DNA from: Phaseolus vulgaris
Lineage: Eukaryota; Streptophyta; Magnoliopsida; Fabales; Fabaceae
Assembly: GCF_000499845.2 (NCBI RefSeq)
Contig: NC_023758.2
Coordinates: 8,223,227-8,287,226, forward strand
Direction of reading: 5' to 3'
DNA length: 64,000 nucleotides
The translations under genes were made by a program, and so were the position numbers. Shown piece after piece: positions 1-11,084 of this stretch (position 1 is the stretch's first letter; the number at the start of each line of letters is the position of its first letter). A model generated the notes under the pieces. That model saw only the letters and a program-made list of their open reading frames with translations, made no database searches and was not told the origin of the DNA.

Positions 1-279
1 ACCCTAATACTACCCTTTTAATTTCAAACATATAACATGATAAAGAATCCAATTAGGGAACCCAACATGAAAAAACATTCATCATATATTTCAACCATAA
101 CCAAGCTTTGAATCACCTTTGTCGTGACTTCCGTTGGACATGCAAACAACTACCAACTAGCTCTCTAAGAGCATTAGTAGCACTAATCTCAGAAACATCA
201 CGACAACAAAATTAAATATAGTTTACAGCTGTAAATTACGAGACATCCTCCTATTAAAACAAACCCCTCCTTCTTCATC

Positions 280-830
280 TTCTCTTCCGGATAGATTTCA
301 GACATTCCGTAGGATTTATGCACCAGTGGGTGTAAGTAAATTCAGCTAGATTCTCTTTGCTGGTAAGCCACGTCCACACCTTTAGTTGAGCCAAAGTGAA
401 CATTTCAAAACTGTCTGATCGACCTTCCTTAAAAATGATTTGATTTCTTTGTTTTCAAATTTCTCTGACAACTGCAATCCAAACACACCTCCAAGATCTG
501 TTTATCTCTTGTGTAGCCCAGTTCAGATTAAATTGTAGGAAATGGCATTTGCCTTCCCTATGAACCACTGTTGGTTACCTCACCCATTCACTACAGAGGC
601 ACCATACTCTCCAGGCTACTCTACATTCGAAGAATACATGACTACCAATTTCCTCATTTTCCCCACACATAGCACACCTATTGCTTTCCAGGATTAACCC
701 TCTTCTCTCCAAATTAGCACGCGTCGGAAGCCTGTCATTCAAAACTCTCCAGACAGTAGTTAATACCGAAGGTAACGCCTTGATGCTCCACAGAATGTCA
801 TACAATGTACTATTGGCTCCTTCATCCCTT
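280..830 (-). pseudogene. LINE fragment: reverse-transcriptase zinc-binding domain and tail
   Basis: Read on the minus strand, 805 to 575 encodes a typical RT zinc-binding (zf-RVT) segment: a VWRVLNDRLPTRANLERRG stretch followed by a CAMCGENEE cysteine pair and SHVFFEC, as found at the C-terminus of plant L1-type LINE ORF2. The same protein can be followed past the stop near 575, with further frame damage, down to about 280 (an IWKQRN-like motif). No reverse transcriptase core, poly-A tail or target duplication is visible, so this is a 5'-truncated, decayed relic, not a gene. Confidence 0.75.
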
Positions 831-1507
831 GTTCTTAGACAATTATAAGTTGAGTTAACCGTATAAGATAATTATTATGTCGCCTTCCATATTCATTGAT
901 CCCTAAACCTTTTAATAAGGTTTTGTTATCTAACAACGATGTGAGTTGTTTTTTCTCACCGATTTCTCACTCGAAAAGATTATGTCTCCATGCCACTTTC
1001 CAATACCATGTGTCATTATTCCAAATTCATTAGTTGTATTTTGGTGCAAGCCAAACCCCCATTGCCTAAGAATTATTTTTCATAATTTTTATATTTTAAA
1101 ATTTATGAGAACCAAAATTAAGAAAATAAATTTAATCACATGGTATATTTACCTATTTTCTTTATTGAGTTTGTACCATATTAAAATATATATTTTTATA
1201 ATAGAATTTGTTATATTTATTCATTATCTTTCCTGCTTTTAATTTAAGAAATCTTGAACAAAGAAATACAGAAAAAAGAGAACGAAAAATACGTTGAGAA
1301 CATAGAAAAGTGTTGGTCTAGATAACGTCAAAGTCCCTGTAGATAAGGCCAAACTCACATGATCCAACTCCATCACCTGGGCCATAGGTTTTGTAACATC
1401 TTTCCATGGACACAAATTTTCATTTCTCTTACAAATACCCATTCTCACCTTTAAAAAATCTAACCAATACAAATCGCAAAGTGAATAAACACTAATTTTT
1501 TTCAACA
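831..1507. other. Intergenic and presumed promoter region of the glycine-rich gene
   Basis: AT-rich sequence without a credible coding region. A weak TATA-like stretch (ttacaaataccc, about 1429-1440) lies about 70 bases before the ATG at 1508 and could set the start of transcription. Short open frames here have no recognisable protein content. Confidence 0.4.
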
Positions 1508-2698
1508 ATGGATTCCAATTACAAATCTTCTTCTAAGGGTCAAGATCAACAACAACAACAATCCCGCGACCTATTATCTTCTGCCAAGGATGCAGCACAA
1601 TCCGCTTTTTCCAACGCTGCTGGTAACATTGTGAACACAGCCAGTGGCAAGGTTGATGACTCGGGCATTGGACAGTTCATTAACAAGGCTTCTGATTATC
1701 TCCACGGGACTGACTCAACTACTGCCGGGAACACAACCACCACCCATTCTAGTAGCAAGCTTGATAGCGATAGCCACACTAGCAGTGGTTATGGGAAAAG
1801 CGGTAATTCAGAAAGTGAATATGGAGGAAGTGGACGTTCGAGTAGCCATGGCTGTAAGTCTGGTAGTGCGTATGATGATGGAGGTCGTACCAGTAGTGGT
1901 TATGGTGGTGATGGAATTTCTAGTGGGGGAGGTCGTACCAGTGGTGGTTATGGAGGTGATGGTATTTCTAGTGGAGGAGGCCTTACCAGTGGTGGTTATG
2001 GAGGTGATGGTATTTCGAGTGGGGGAGGTTATAAGAGCAGTGGTTATAGTGGTGATGGTATTTCGAGTGGGGGAGGTCATAAGAGCAGTGGTTATGGTGG
2101 TGATGGTATTTCTAGCGGGGAAGGTCGTACCGGCAGTGGTTATGGTGGTGATGGTATTTCTAGCGGGGGAGGTCGTACCGGCAGTGGTTATGGTGGTGAT
2201 GGAATTTCTAGTGGTGGAGGTCGTACCAGTGGTGGTTATGGTGGCGATGGAATTTCTAGTGGTGGAGGTCGTGCCAGTGGTGGTTATGGTGGTGATGGCA
2301 TTTCAAGTGGTGGGAGTGGTTTGAGCAGTGGTTATGGTGGTGATGGAATTTCTAGTGGTGGAGGTCGTTCTGGTAGTGGTTATGGCGGTGATGGTCGTTC
2401 CAGTGGTAGTTATGGTGGTGATGGAATTTCCAGTGGTGGAGGTCGTTCTGGTAGTGGATATGGTGATGGAGGTCGTACTGGTAGTGGTTATGGTGATGGA
2501 GGTCGTACTGGTAGTGGTTATGGCGATGGAGGTCGTTCTGGGAGTGGTTATGGTGATGGAGGTCGTTCTGGTAGTGGTTATGGTGGTTCTGGTGGAGGAT
2601 ATGATGATGGTGATTATGGTTCTGGTGGGGGATCTAGGAAGGAGAGTTATGGAGGTGGTGGATATGAAAAGGATGGTCGTCAGGCTTATAGGAATTAG
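1508..2698 (+). CDS. Glycine-rich nodulin-related protein (396 aa)
   Basis: Single-exon frame of 396 residues. The first 75 residues look like the head of plant nodulin-related (NRP1-type) proteins: a Q-rich start, LLSSAKDAAQSAFSNAAG, then GIGQFINKASDYLHG, the family's GVGQYxxKAxxYLH signature. From about residue 130 the protein is a tandem array of 15-residue units (consensus SGYGGDGISSGGGRT), switching near residue 315 to 10-residue units (GSGYGDGGRT), and ending in a Gly/Tyr/Asp-rich tail. There is no signal peptide or membrane segment, so it is probably cytosolic. Nodulin-related proteins are known as stress-associated; the role of this long Gly-rich tail is unknown. The ATG at 1508 fits the family head and is the first in frame. 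The opposite-strand and other-frame open stretches over the repeats are artefacts of the repeat composition. Confidence 0.82.
   Translation: MDSNYKSSSKGQDQQQQQSRDLLSSAKDAAQSAFSNAAGNIVNTASGKVDDSGIGQFINKASDYLHGTDSTTAGNTTTTHSSSKLDSDSHTSSGYGKSGNSESEYGGSGRSSSHGCKSGSAYDDGGRTSSGYGGDGISSGGGRTSGGYGGDGISSGGGLTSGGYGGDGISSGGGYKSSGYSGDGISSGGGHKSSGYGGDGISSGEGRTGSGYGGDGISSGGGRTGSGYGGDGISSGGGRTSGGYGGDGISSGGGRASGGYGGDGISSGGSGLSSGYGGDGISSGGGRSGSGYGGDGRSSGSYGGDGISSGGGRSGSGYGDGGRTGSGYGDGGRTGSGYGDGGRSGSGYGDGGRSGSGYGGSGGGYDDGDYGSGGGSRKESYGGGGYEKDGRQAYRN
1880..2600 (+). repeat. Coding minisatellite: 45-bp units then 30-bp units
   Basis: In-frame tandem repeats inside the glycine-rich gene. About ten 45-bp units (ggtggtgatggaatttctag core) are followed by about five 30-bp units (ggtgatggaggtcgt core). 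Units differ by scattered substitutions, mostly at third positions or in the R/T/S/K exchangeable positions. Confidence 0.85.
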
Positions 2699-4286
2699 AT
2701 CACCAAGATGGCTCTGGTCAAGTGAGAAAGCTAGGGCTACATCTAAGCATATTTTTCTTTGCAAATAAGGTCATGGTTGAGACTAGTTGTTTTTGTATCA
2801 TATAATTTTATACATTGTCATGATGTTATCCTACCTAGTGATTTCTAAGGTGGTCATGTTTTAACCATCACCATGTAATGTTTTTGTCCTCCAACTAAAA
2901 TTATGTTCTTGTTAAATAATAATGACTCGTTATTTGTTGAAAACATAAAGTGAATTGTTCCAAATTATCATCGTTAAAAATAAAAGAAATAAAAAATTTA
3001 CTTTATAAATTGATTTACTTGACTACATTTTAATAGTATGTACATATACCTTTTAACAAAATAAATATTCATTTGATATTTTTTTCATTATCTTTTACTT
3101 CAATCAAGTTTGGATGGAGGAGTGAATAAGAAAAAAGAAAAAAAAGTGAAAATTACATAACATCTTAAAGTTATCTCAGATATATTGTTTGTTTTGGAGT
3201 TAAGAAAAAAAAATTATATAAATTATGATTGATTTTAACTTTTACTTCTTAGCAATGTGAATTATATTAGAACATAAAGTAAAATAATTAAAAAGTTTAA
3301 TAGTAATTTGAGTGATGTGAAAAATAATAAAAATAAAAATCAATATATTTAACACAATGACCAAAATGACCTTATATTAAGAATGAAATATAATTAAATA
3401 TAAAGAAATATTTAAATATTTACCACTCACCTCTAATTAAAAAAAAAATCATCACAAACAAGGTATATGCACTTATAAAATAATGTTCAATTATTTGATA
3501 CACATTAGTATCCATAATTTTGTAAGATAATTTAATGTAAAAAAAATAATTTTCAGAAATATAAATTAAAATAAAAATAATTCTAAACGAAATGATGATT
3601 TTTTTTCATAAAACACAGATAAAAATTATATTTTACAACAGCAAATTAAAATTATTTAACAAAACATCAAATTTCATTTTAATAATTTTAATATGCTTAA
3701 CTTTAATTATTTATTTTATTATATACCATAATCAATTTTTTATGATGCATAATATAATTGATGTTTGTTCAATTTCTTTCTGCGATATAATATTCTCAAT
3801 TTAAAGAGAAGGACGTTGATTACATGATCTTTTCAATGCAAGGAGAATGAAGTAATTCTAGAATGCCAACATGTTTTTCTTCCCTTTTCTCACACTGGAG
3901 TGCATTAGATTATTTCTTAATTTCTCCATTCTTTCTTAACATGCGAAGTGATATTGAGATGCTACTAAAAAATTCTAAGATAACTAAAGGCAATCGATGA
4001 CATTAGCAAGATTCTTTTATTCTAGTAGCCTTGTCAACTATCGGAGTGGACTATATGACAAGTGACCAAGAAGCGAATGTGGTTGAAGGATGTGATGACC
4101 AATTTCCAGATTTGTTTAGGAGAAGATTATAATCTTTTACAATAATCTAAGTGTGATTTTTTGGTCAAGGATTAGGTGTAATATGATAAGATAAAACATA
4201 TAAAAACAATATCACTTCCTTCATCCTTCATTCGGAGGTTAAAGTCTACAAGATTCACATAAAGAAGAATCCAATAGACGTCTTCA
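2699..4286. other. AT-rich intergenic DNA downstream of the glycine-rich gene
   Basis: The first 250 bases probably hold the 3' UTR; an AAATAATAA stretch near 2914 could serve as a polyadenylation signal. The rest is very AT-rich with poly-A/T runs and no supported gene. The 70-codon frame near 3592 is low-complexity AT sequence. Confidence 0.5.
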
Positions 4287-5221
4287 CAAAGGCTTACAAG
4301 AAGCATGTTCAAAGCTTTAGGAGCTAGGGGACATTTATTTTCTCTTTTTGTAATTTCTTTGGTTGAAGGTGCTTAGAGGGAAACATTAGAAACCTCTTTT
4401 GTTATAGCATCTTTTAGGCTTTAGTTAGGAGCTTTAGGAAGGGGGGTGCATTAGTAGATAGGTGTAGGAGTAGAATAGGAGGTGCCAAAGTGAAGGAAGA
4501 GGTCACACCTTCCTCATGCCTTGTAAATAGGCGCCGGTTCTAGAATGTGTTTAGGGGGGAAATTTGAAATTGTTTAAGCTTGCATTTCAGCACCTTAGGC
4601 TATAAATAGAGGTGCTTCCTTTGTAAATTTCAGATTTGAATTTTAGAGAAAAGAAACTATACTCAAATTTTGAGTGATCATTGGAGAGCTTTTGAGCCTT
4701 CTTCTCTAGTCTCATCTTGAAGGATCCATGGTGTCCTCAAGTGGCGGCAGCACACTCATCTAGGAGCATCCATCCTTCTAGTGGCGTGATCATACAACCA
4801 TTCATCCATCTTCATGAGCACTCTCTTCTCCTTCCTTTCTTCTTTTGTTATTTCCTTGTCTTAGCTTGTTTCCTTGTTGAATTTGGTTCGGCAGTTTCAG
4901 CTTTAATTTGTGTTGCTTCGGTTCTTTCATTATGCCTTGCTGTTCTTCATCTTTCTTCTTCATTTTCCAGCTTTTTGTTCGGTTCATTTTAATTTCCAGC
5001 ATTCAATTTCAATTTGCTTAGCTTTTGTGCCTTTTTGTTCGGTTCAATTTGACAATAATTGGAACTTCTATATGAGTTTGTGTTTTGGCACTAGTTTTGG
5101 TGAGTTCTTGTTCATAGAACCTTGATCCATTTCTATGATAAAGTGCCTAGCTCTTAACCAACTCAAGATGATTCCTAAGAATGTCAAGAATCATTCTAAT
5201 TGTGCTAGTGGAATCACATCA
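4287..5221 (+). repeat. 5' LTR of gypsy element 1 (5' end incomplete)
   Basis: Matches 10995-11929 over 935 bases. It contains a TATA box (TATAAATA at 4601-4608) and ends in CACATCA just before the primer-binding site. If the true LTR start is the TGATGGAGATC at 10895 in the 3' copy, about 100 bases are missing or replaced here. The 91-codon frame at 4717 is present in both LTRs but lies in the U5/leader region and shows no known domain. Confidence 0.88.
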
Positions 5222-5223
5222 TG

Positions 5224-5235
5224 TGGTATCATGAG
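5224..5235 (+). other. Primer-binding site (initiator tRNA-Met type)
   Basis: TGGTATCATGAG begins two bases after the LTR end. Plant LTR elements commonly use TGGTATCAGAGC, complementary to the 3' end of tRNA-iMet; the first eight bases match and the rest has drifted. Confidence 0.75.
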
Positions 5236-6443
5236 TTTAGGTGTGTTCTTGTTTAATTGTTGAGTTGTGTAGCACTTTATTTCAAGAGCTCTTTTAATTT
5301 CTTGCAATTTAAGGTTCTGTTTTTAGGATTTATTTTGAGTTTACTTGCTGTTTTAATTCTTTTGCCTATCATATATTTGAGTATTTTCCTTTTTTAATCA
5401 TGTCAAGTTTTGTCTTAGTCATGTTATTCCATATTTGTCATTACTTCTAGTAGTACTTTTATTTCTTTTGATTGTTTCTTGCTTTAGTGTCATATAATTT
5501 TCTGAATTGATATTGATCCTTTGTGCATTTTCTTTTTAGAATTGAGTTCATACTTGTATTCTAAACCTATACAAGTTCCAATACATCATTTTCTATTATG
5601 TCTTTGCTAGTTCATAATTCTGTTTTTTATTCCTATTAGAATTCCTCTGTTTCTGAAAAAAAGTGTTTACTGTTTTTCCTTATTGCAATTGATTTACTCA
5701 CTGGAAAATTCTGAAATTCTGTATTTGTGATATTCAAAGTGTTATAAAAGAGTAGAAAAAACAATCACTCAAAAATTCAAAGTACACAAAAAATGATAAA
5801 TAAAATAAAAAAAGTGTACAATTCTGCCGAAAAGAATACGGTAATCTGGCAGCGATTTTAAAATATTTATCTCAATTAATTGGCTTACTGTTTTTAATTG
5901 ATTCCAGTGCCATTATTGAGTTAACATCTTGAAGTTTCTGTGGTTTAAATTTCATAATCCAGTTCGCTCTAAATCATTCCAGTTAAATCAGTGAATATCA
6001 AGCATAGTTGCATTTAAAAAAAAATAAAAAATTCCAGTAGCTAAATTTTTGTTTTCTTCATCTACTCTAGTGCTTTTCCTTAAGTATTCTTTTGTGTGCC
6101 TACTTTCTCATTGAGTTCTTTATTTTCTTGATTGTCTTTCATTCCTTACTCTTTGAGTTTGTCTTACATATTGTTTTCCTTTTGCAATTACCTTTCTTTG
6201 CTTATACCTTTTCTTGTTTGTCTTTATTGTTTCTTTGGTTTTGTGGTGGTTGCCTTTGAGATTGGTGTGCTTGCTTTGACATCTTTCATTTGAGGATTCC
6301 AAGGCCTCAAGATCAGATTGGTGCAAGGACATTATTTCTTTGAGAGTGACCTCTTTTTCTGCCTCTTTTCACTTCGGCATTCTTGCTGGCCACACTCACT
6401 ATTTTTGCTAATTTTTGTTTCTTAACTTGTTTGCTGTTTTTGT
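5236..6443 (+). other. Untranslated leader of gypsy element 1
   Basis: About 1.2 kb of T-rich sequence between the primer-binding site and gag, with no supported coding region. Long leaders are usual for plant gypsy elements. Confidence 0.6.
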
Positions 6444-8087
6444 GTGTTTGCTGTTTTTATTTCCAAAATGGCTGGATTTTCAAGTGATGCATCATACAAG
6501 CAGAATTCTCCTTCCAAAGCTTCAATCCTTGGTGAATTACATGAAGCTCAAAGAACCATTAGACGCTTGGAGGAGAAATTGCAAAAGATGGAGGTGCAAC
6601 AAGCTAGACCATCTCCTTCAATCCATGATGAGCATCATAGACCTTCAACAAGAGCTTCTTCCAATGATTTTGGCCGTGAAGATGAGCATAGGAGAAGGAG
6701 AACTCCACCCCAAGTCCATGGACAAAGACATCATCACCAAGGGGAAAGAACTCACTACGGCAATGGCTTCTATCATGATGCAAAGTCTAGGCTTCCTTCG
6801 GTCAAGCTTCCTTGTTTTAATGGCTCTAGTGATCCTAATGTATATTTAGATTGGGAGGCTAAGTGTGAACAAATATTTGAGATCCATGAGATCCAAGATG
6901 AGCATAAGCTTAAGCTAGCCACCCTAGAGTTTAGTGATTATGCCATGAAATGGTGGCATGGAATTGTAAAGGACATTATCTATCACAAGGGTCCTCCCGT
7001 GGACTCTTGGAACTCTTTAAAGGATCATATGCGCGCTAGGTTTGTGCCCCCACATTTTAGGAAAGACCTCATGTTGAGACTCCAACGGTTTCAACAAGGC
7101 ACGCTAAATGTGGATGAATATTATAAGGAGCTTGAGACGCTTGTGCTTAAAATTGAATTAGAAGAGAGTGAGGAAACTATGATTGCTAGGTTTGTGAGTG
7201 GTCTTAGGAAGGATATTCAAGACATTGTTGAGTTACAAGAGTATTCATCATTGGGCTCTTTAGTTCATCTTGCAATGAAGGTGGAAGCCCAACTTGCTAA
7301 GAAAAACTCTTTCAAAAATGCTTCCAATGATGGATACTACTCCAAGTCTTGGAGAAACAAAAATTCTTTTTCTAAACATCCTTCCAAAGATTCTTCTTTC
7401 AAACCCAAGGAAACTAAGCCATCTACTTCTAGACCTAAGTCTCCCACTAGAACATCCAATACTAAATGCTTTAAATGTAAGGGTTATGGTCATATAGCTG
7501 TAAATTGTCCTTCCAAACGAAGTATGTACATGCATGAGGGCATTGTAGTTAGTGAGCATGATTCGGATTCTCCTAAGCATTCATTGCATTCTCATGCATC
7601 TAGTGAGGAAGAGAGCGAATATCCACTTGAAGGGGACTTGTTAGTTGTGAGAAGACTTCTTGGACAAGTTTCACAACCTTTTGATGAAAGTCAAAGGGAA
7701 AATATTTTCCGTACAAGATGTCTTATTCAAAACAACATTTGTTCCTTGATAGTGGATGGGGGTAGTTGTGCAAATGTGGCTAGTACAAGAGTAGTAGATA
7801 AGCTTGGATTGCCTACTATCTCTCATACAAAGCCCTACAAATTACAATGGCTTAGTGAAGTAGGAGAAATAATTGTCAATAAACAAGTCCTCATCCATTT
7901 CTCCATTGGAAAATACAAAGATGAGGTATTATGTGATGTTGTGCCCATGGAAGCCACTCATGTTCTTTTGGGAAGGCCTTGGCAATTTGATAGAAAAGTT
8001 TTACATGATGGCTTTACCAACAAACTATCTTTTGAATTCCATGGTCACAAGGTTACTTTAAAATCTCTCTCCAAGAGAAGTCCATGA
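6444..8087 (+). pseudogene. gag: Gypsy element 1 gag and protease
   Basis: 547-codon frame. The likely native start is the internal Met at 6468 (MAGFSSDASY), followed by a short coiled coil (LHEAQRTIRRLEEKLQKMEV). The capsid/retrotransposon-gag region includes YLDWEAKCEQIF and the FQQGTLNVDEYYKELE motif. A CCHC zinc knuckle (CFKCKGYGHIAVNCPS) starts near residue 342, and an aspartic protease region carries LIVDGGS near residue 436 (family usual D-S/T-G; here D-G-G, a probable loss of the active-site motif). The frame closes at 8087 after SLSKRSP because of a frameshift; the adjoining frame continues into pol. It would package element RNA in virus-like particles if intact. Confidence 0.85.
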
Positions 8088-8100
8088 GGACCAAGTTATC

Positions 8101-9453
8101 ATGAAGAAAAAGAGGGAGAGTGAAAAAGATAAAAAAGATAAGAGTTCTAAGCCTACACTCCTTGTGTCTAGGCGTGACATTGAAAGGGAAATAGTGGCTC
8201 ATCATCCTCTTTTCTTAGCCATCCCTAGAACTCTTAGAGTAGAATCACTTGTTGATAGTCCTCATTGCTTGGAAAATTTGGTAGAAGAGTTCCAAGATGT
8301 GTTTCAAGATCCTCCAAATGGACTTCCACCTTTGAGAGGGATTGAGCACCAAATTGATTTGATACCGGGCTCTTCTTTACCAAACCGTCCAGCATATAGG
8401 ACCAATCCAAGTGAAACCAAGGAAATTCGCCAACAAGTTGAGGCTTTGATTGAGAAAGGGTGGGTGCAAGATAGCATGAGTCCTTGTGCTATGCCTATCA
8501 TCTTAGTGCCAAAAAAGGATGGCACATGGCGAATGTGTTCGGATTGTAGGGCCATCAATAACATAACAATTAAGTATAGGCATCCCATACCTAGACTAGA
8601 TGATTTGTTGGATGAATTACATGGCTCAAAAATCTTTTCAAAGATTGATCTTAAAAGCGGCTACAATCAAATCCGTATCAAACTGGGTGATGAATGGAAG
8701 ACGGCTTTTAAGACCAACTTTGGTTTATATGAGTGGTTAGTTATGCCTTTTGGCCTAACTAATGCACCAAGTACTTTCATGCGCCTCATGCATCATGTTC
8801 TTAGACCTTTCACTGGTAAGTTTGTTGTTGTTTACTTTGATGACATTCTCATTTATAGCTTATCTTTGAATGACCTTAGGTTGCATGTTAGTCAAGTTTT
8901 AGAAACCCTTAGGAAGGAACATTTGTATGCTAACCTTGCTAAATGTATGTTTGCTCTTGATCATATAGAATTCCTAGGGTTTGTTGTGAGTTGCAAAGGG
9001 GTCCATCTGGACAAAACAAAGGTGATGGCCATTCAAAATTGGCCTACACCGAAATCTTTGAATGAGGTCCGAAGTTTTCATGGACTTGCTTCTTTCTATA
9101 GAAGATTTGTCCCAAACTTTGGTACCATTGCCGCACCACTCAATGACATAGTGAAAAAGGATGTGGTCTTTAATTGAGGAGAAGCACAACAAAATGCTTT
9201 TGACACTTTGAAAGAAAAATTGACTAATGCTCCCATCTTGGCCCTTCCTAATTTCACTAAGACATTTGAGATTGAGTGTGATGCTTCAAGCATAGGTATT
9301 GGGGCTGTTCTCCTTCAAGAGGGCCACCCCATAGCCTATTTTAGTGAGAAATTGAAGGGAAGTCATCTCAATTATTCCACCTATGATAAGGAATTATATG
9401 CACTAGGGCTTTGTTTACTTGGCAACACTATCTTTTTCCCAAAGAGTTTGTGA
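8101..9453 (+). pseudogene. pol: Gypsy element 1 reverse transcriptase and start of RNase H
   Basis: Frame 8101-9177 carries the reverse transcriptase: [49 protein letters not shown] and the catalytic YFDD at residues 245-248. The same frame continues at 9208-9453 with the RNase H start ([20 protein letters not shown]), but is cut by TGA at 9175-9177, where the family has Trp. The RNase H frame is then lost by a frameshift near 9405 (ALGLCLLGN instead of the usual ALVRAL..W). Confidence 0.88.
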
Positions 9454-11084
9454 TACATAGTGATCATGAATCTCTTAAATATTTGAAAAGCCAAAACAAA
9501 CTTAACAAGAGGCATGCTAAGTGGGTGGAATTCATTGAGCAATTTCCTTATGTGATCAAACACAAGCAAGGCAAAGTAAATATTGTGGCGGATGCTCTTT
9601 CTAGAAGATACACTTTGCTAAATCTTTTAAGCTCTCAATATCTTGGTTTTGATCACATTAAGGAACTTTATCATGATGACCTTGATTTTTCTCTCATCTA
9701 TCAAGAGTGTCTTAAGGGAGGACACAAAGATTTTTTTATTCAAGATGGCTTTCTTTTTAAAGGAAAACGTCTTTGTGTGCCTCAATGCTCTATTAGATTA
9801 TCTCTTGTTAGAGAAGCTCATGAGGGGGGTTTAATGGGACATTTTGGGGTTGCTAAAACTTTGGATGTGTTGCATGAACATTTCTTTTGGCCTCATATGC
9901 ATAAACATGTTCATAGTTTGTGTGATAAATGCATAGCTTGCCGCAAAGCTAAGTCTAAAATGCATCCCCATGGTCTATATACTCCTCTTCCTATCCCTTC
10001 AATGCCTTGGGTAGATATATCTATGGATTTCATCTTAGGCTTACCCAAGACATCAAAGGGAAAGGACTCCATTTTTATGGTAGTGGATCGTTTTTCAAAG
10101 ATGGCTCACTTTATTCCTTGCCACAAAGTGGATGATGCATGCCACATTGCAAACCTCTTCTTCCAAGAAGTGGTTCGCCTACATGGGATTCCTAGGTCTA
10201 TAGTGTCCGATAGAGATCCCAAGTTCTTGAGTCACTTTTGGAAGACCTTGTGGGGCAAGCTTGGGACTAAGCTTTTATTTTCTACCACTTGCCACCCACA
10301 AACTGATGGTCAAACCGAGGTGGTGAATAGAACTTTGGGACAACTATTGAGATGTTTTATTTCGGGGAATCCTAGAGTGTGGGAGAATTTACTACCCCAT
10401 GTTGAGTTTGCATATAATCGTGTAGTAAATTCTACCACCTCATATTCTCCTTTTGAGGTAGTCTATGGGTTTAATCCCCTAACACCTCTTGATCTTCTTC
10501 CTATTCCCCTTCTTGGAGATGTCTTGTGCAAAGATGGTGATGAAAAGGCTTCTTTTGTGAAAACTTTGCATAAAGACATCAAGAAGAGAATTGACAAGAA
10601 GGTTGGCAAGTATGCTGAACTTGCCAATAAAAGGAGAAAAGCATTGTTGTTTGATGAGGGCGATTGGGTTTGGCTTCACTTGAGGAAGGATCGCTTTCCT
10701 ACTCAAAGGAAGTCCAAACTAATGCCTCGAGGGGATGGACCTTTCCAAATCCTCAAGAGGATTAATTACAATGCTTATGAGTTAGATATGCCTGATACAT
10801 TCTTAGGTAGTCATACTTTTAATGTCAGCGATCTAACTCCTTTTTCTGTAGGTCTCCAGAATTCGTGGTCGAATTCTCTCCAACTCGGGGAGTATGATGG
10901 AGATCAAGCTCAAGAGGACATGGAGGCTAATCAACAAGGTCAAGAAGAGGTAGAGGCACAAATAGAGGACGCCCATGGAGGTCAAAGCCCACCTCAAAGG
11001 CTTACAAGAAGCATGTTCAAAGCTTTAGGAGCTAGGGGACATTTATTTTCTCTTTTTGTAATTTCTTTGGTTGAAGGTGCTTAG
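9411..11084 (+). pseudogene. pol: Gypsy element 1 RNase H end and integrase
   Basis: 557-codon frame beginning with the RNase H end ([24 protein letters not shown]). The integrase follows with its HHCC zinc-binding domain ([14 protein letters not shown] ... CDKCIACRK), the catalytic core Asp in [13 protein letters not shown], Asp in [10 protein letters not shown] and Glu in [11 protein letters not shown], and a C-terminal GPF motif ([11 protein letters not shown]). A tail with the [12 protein letters not shown] motif follows and there is no classical chromodomain. The last 63 codons (from 10895) lie within the apparent 3' LTR. This part is open, but it is separated from the RT by frame damage. 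Confidence 0.88.

Noticed and set aside
1644..2768. Several long open frames on both strands over the glycine-rich gene
   Set aside because: They are frame shadows of a repeat with few stop codons. Only the 1508-2698 frame has a family-like head and normal composition.
4093..4103. TGATGACC as the true start of the left LTR of gypsy element 1
   Set aside because: The sequence after it does not match the start of the right LTR, and the flanking five bases do not match ATTTC.
4306..4316. TGTTCAAAGC as the 5' end of the LTR
   Set aside because: The LTR similarity starts at 4287, 19 bases further left, and relatives use TGATG ends, so this TG is internal.
4717..4992. 91-codon hydrophobic frame present in both LTRs of gypsy element 1
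   Set aside because: It lies in the U5 part of the LTR, downstream of the TATA box. Its presence in both LTRs follows from their identity, not from selection on a protein.
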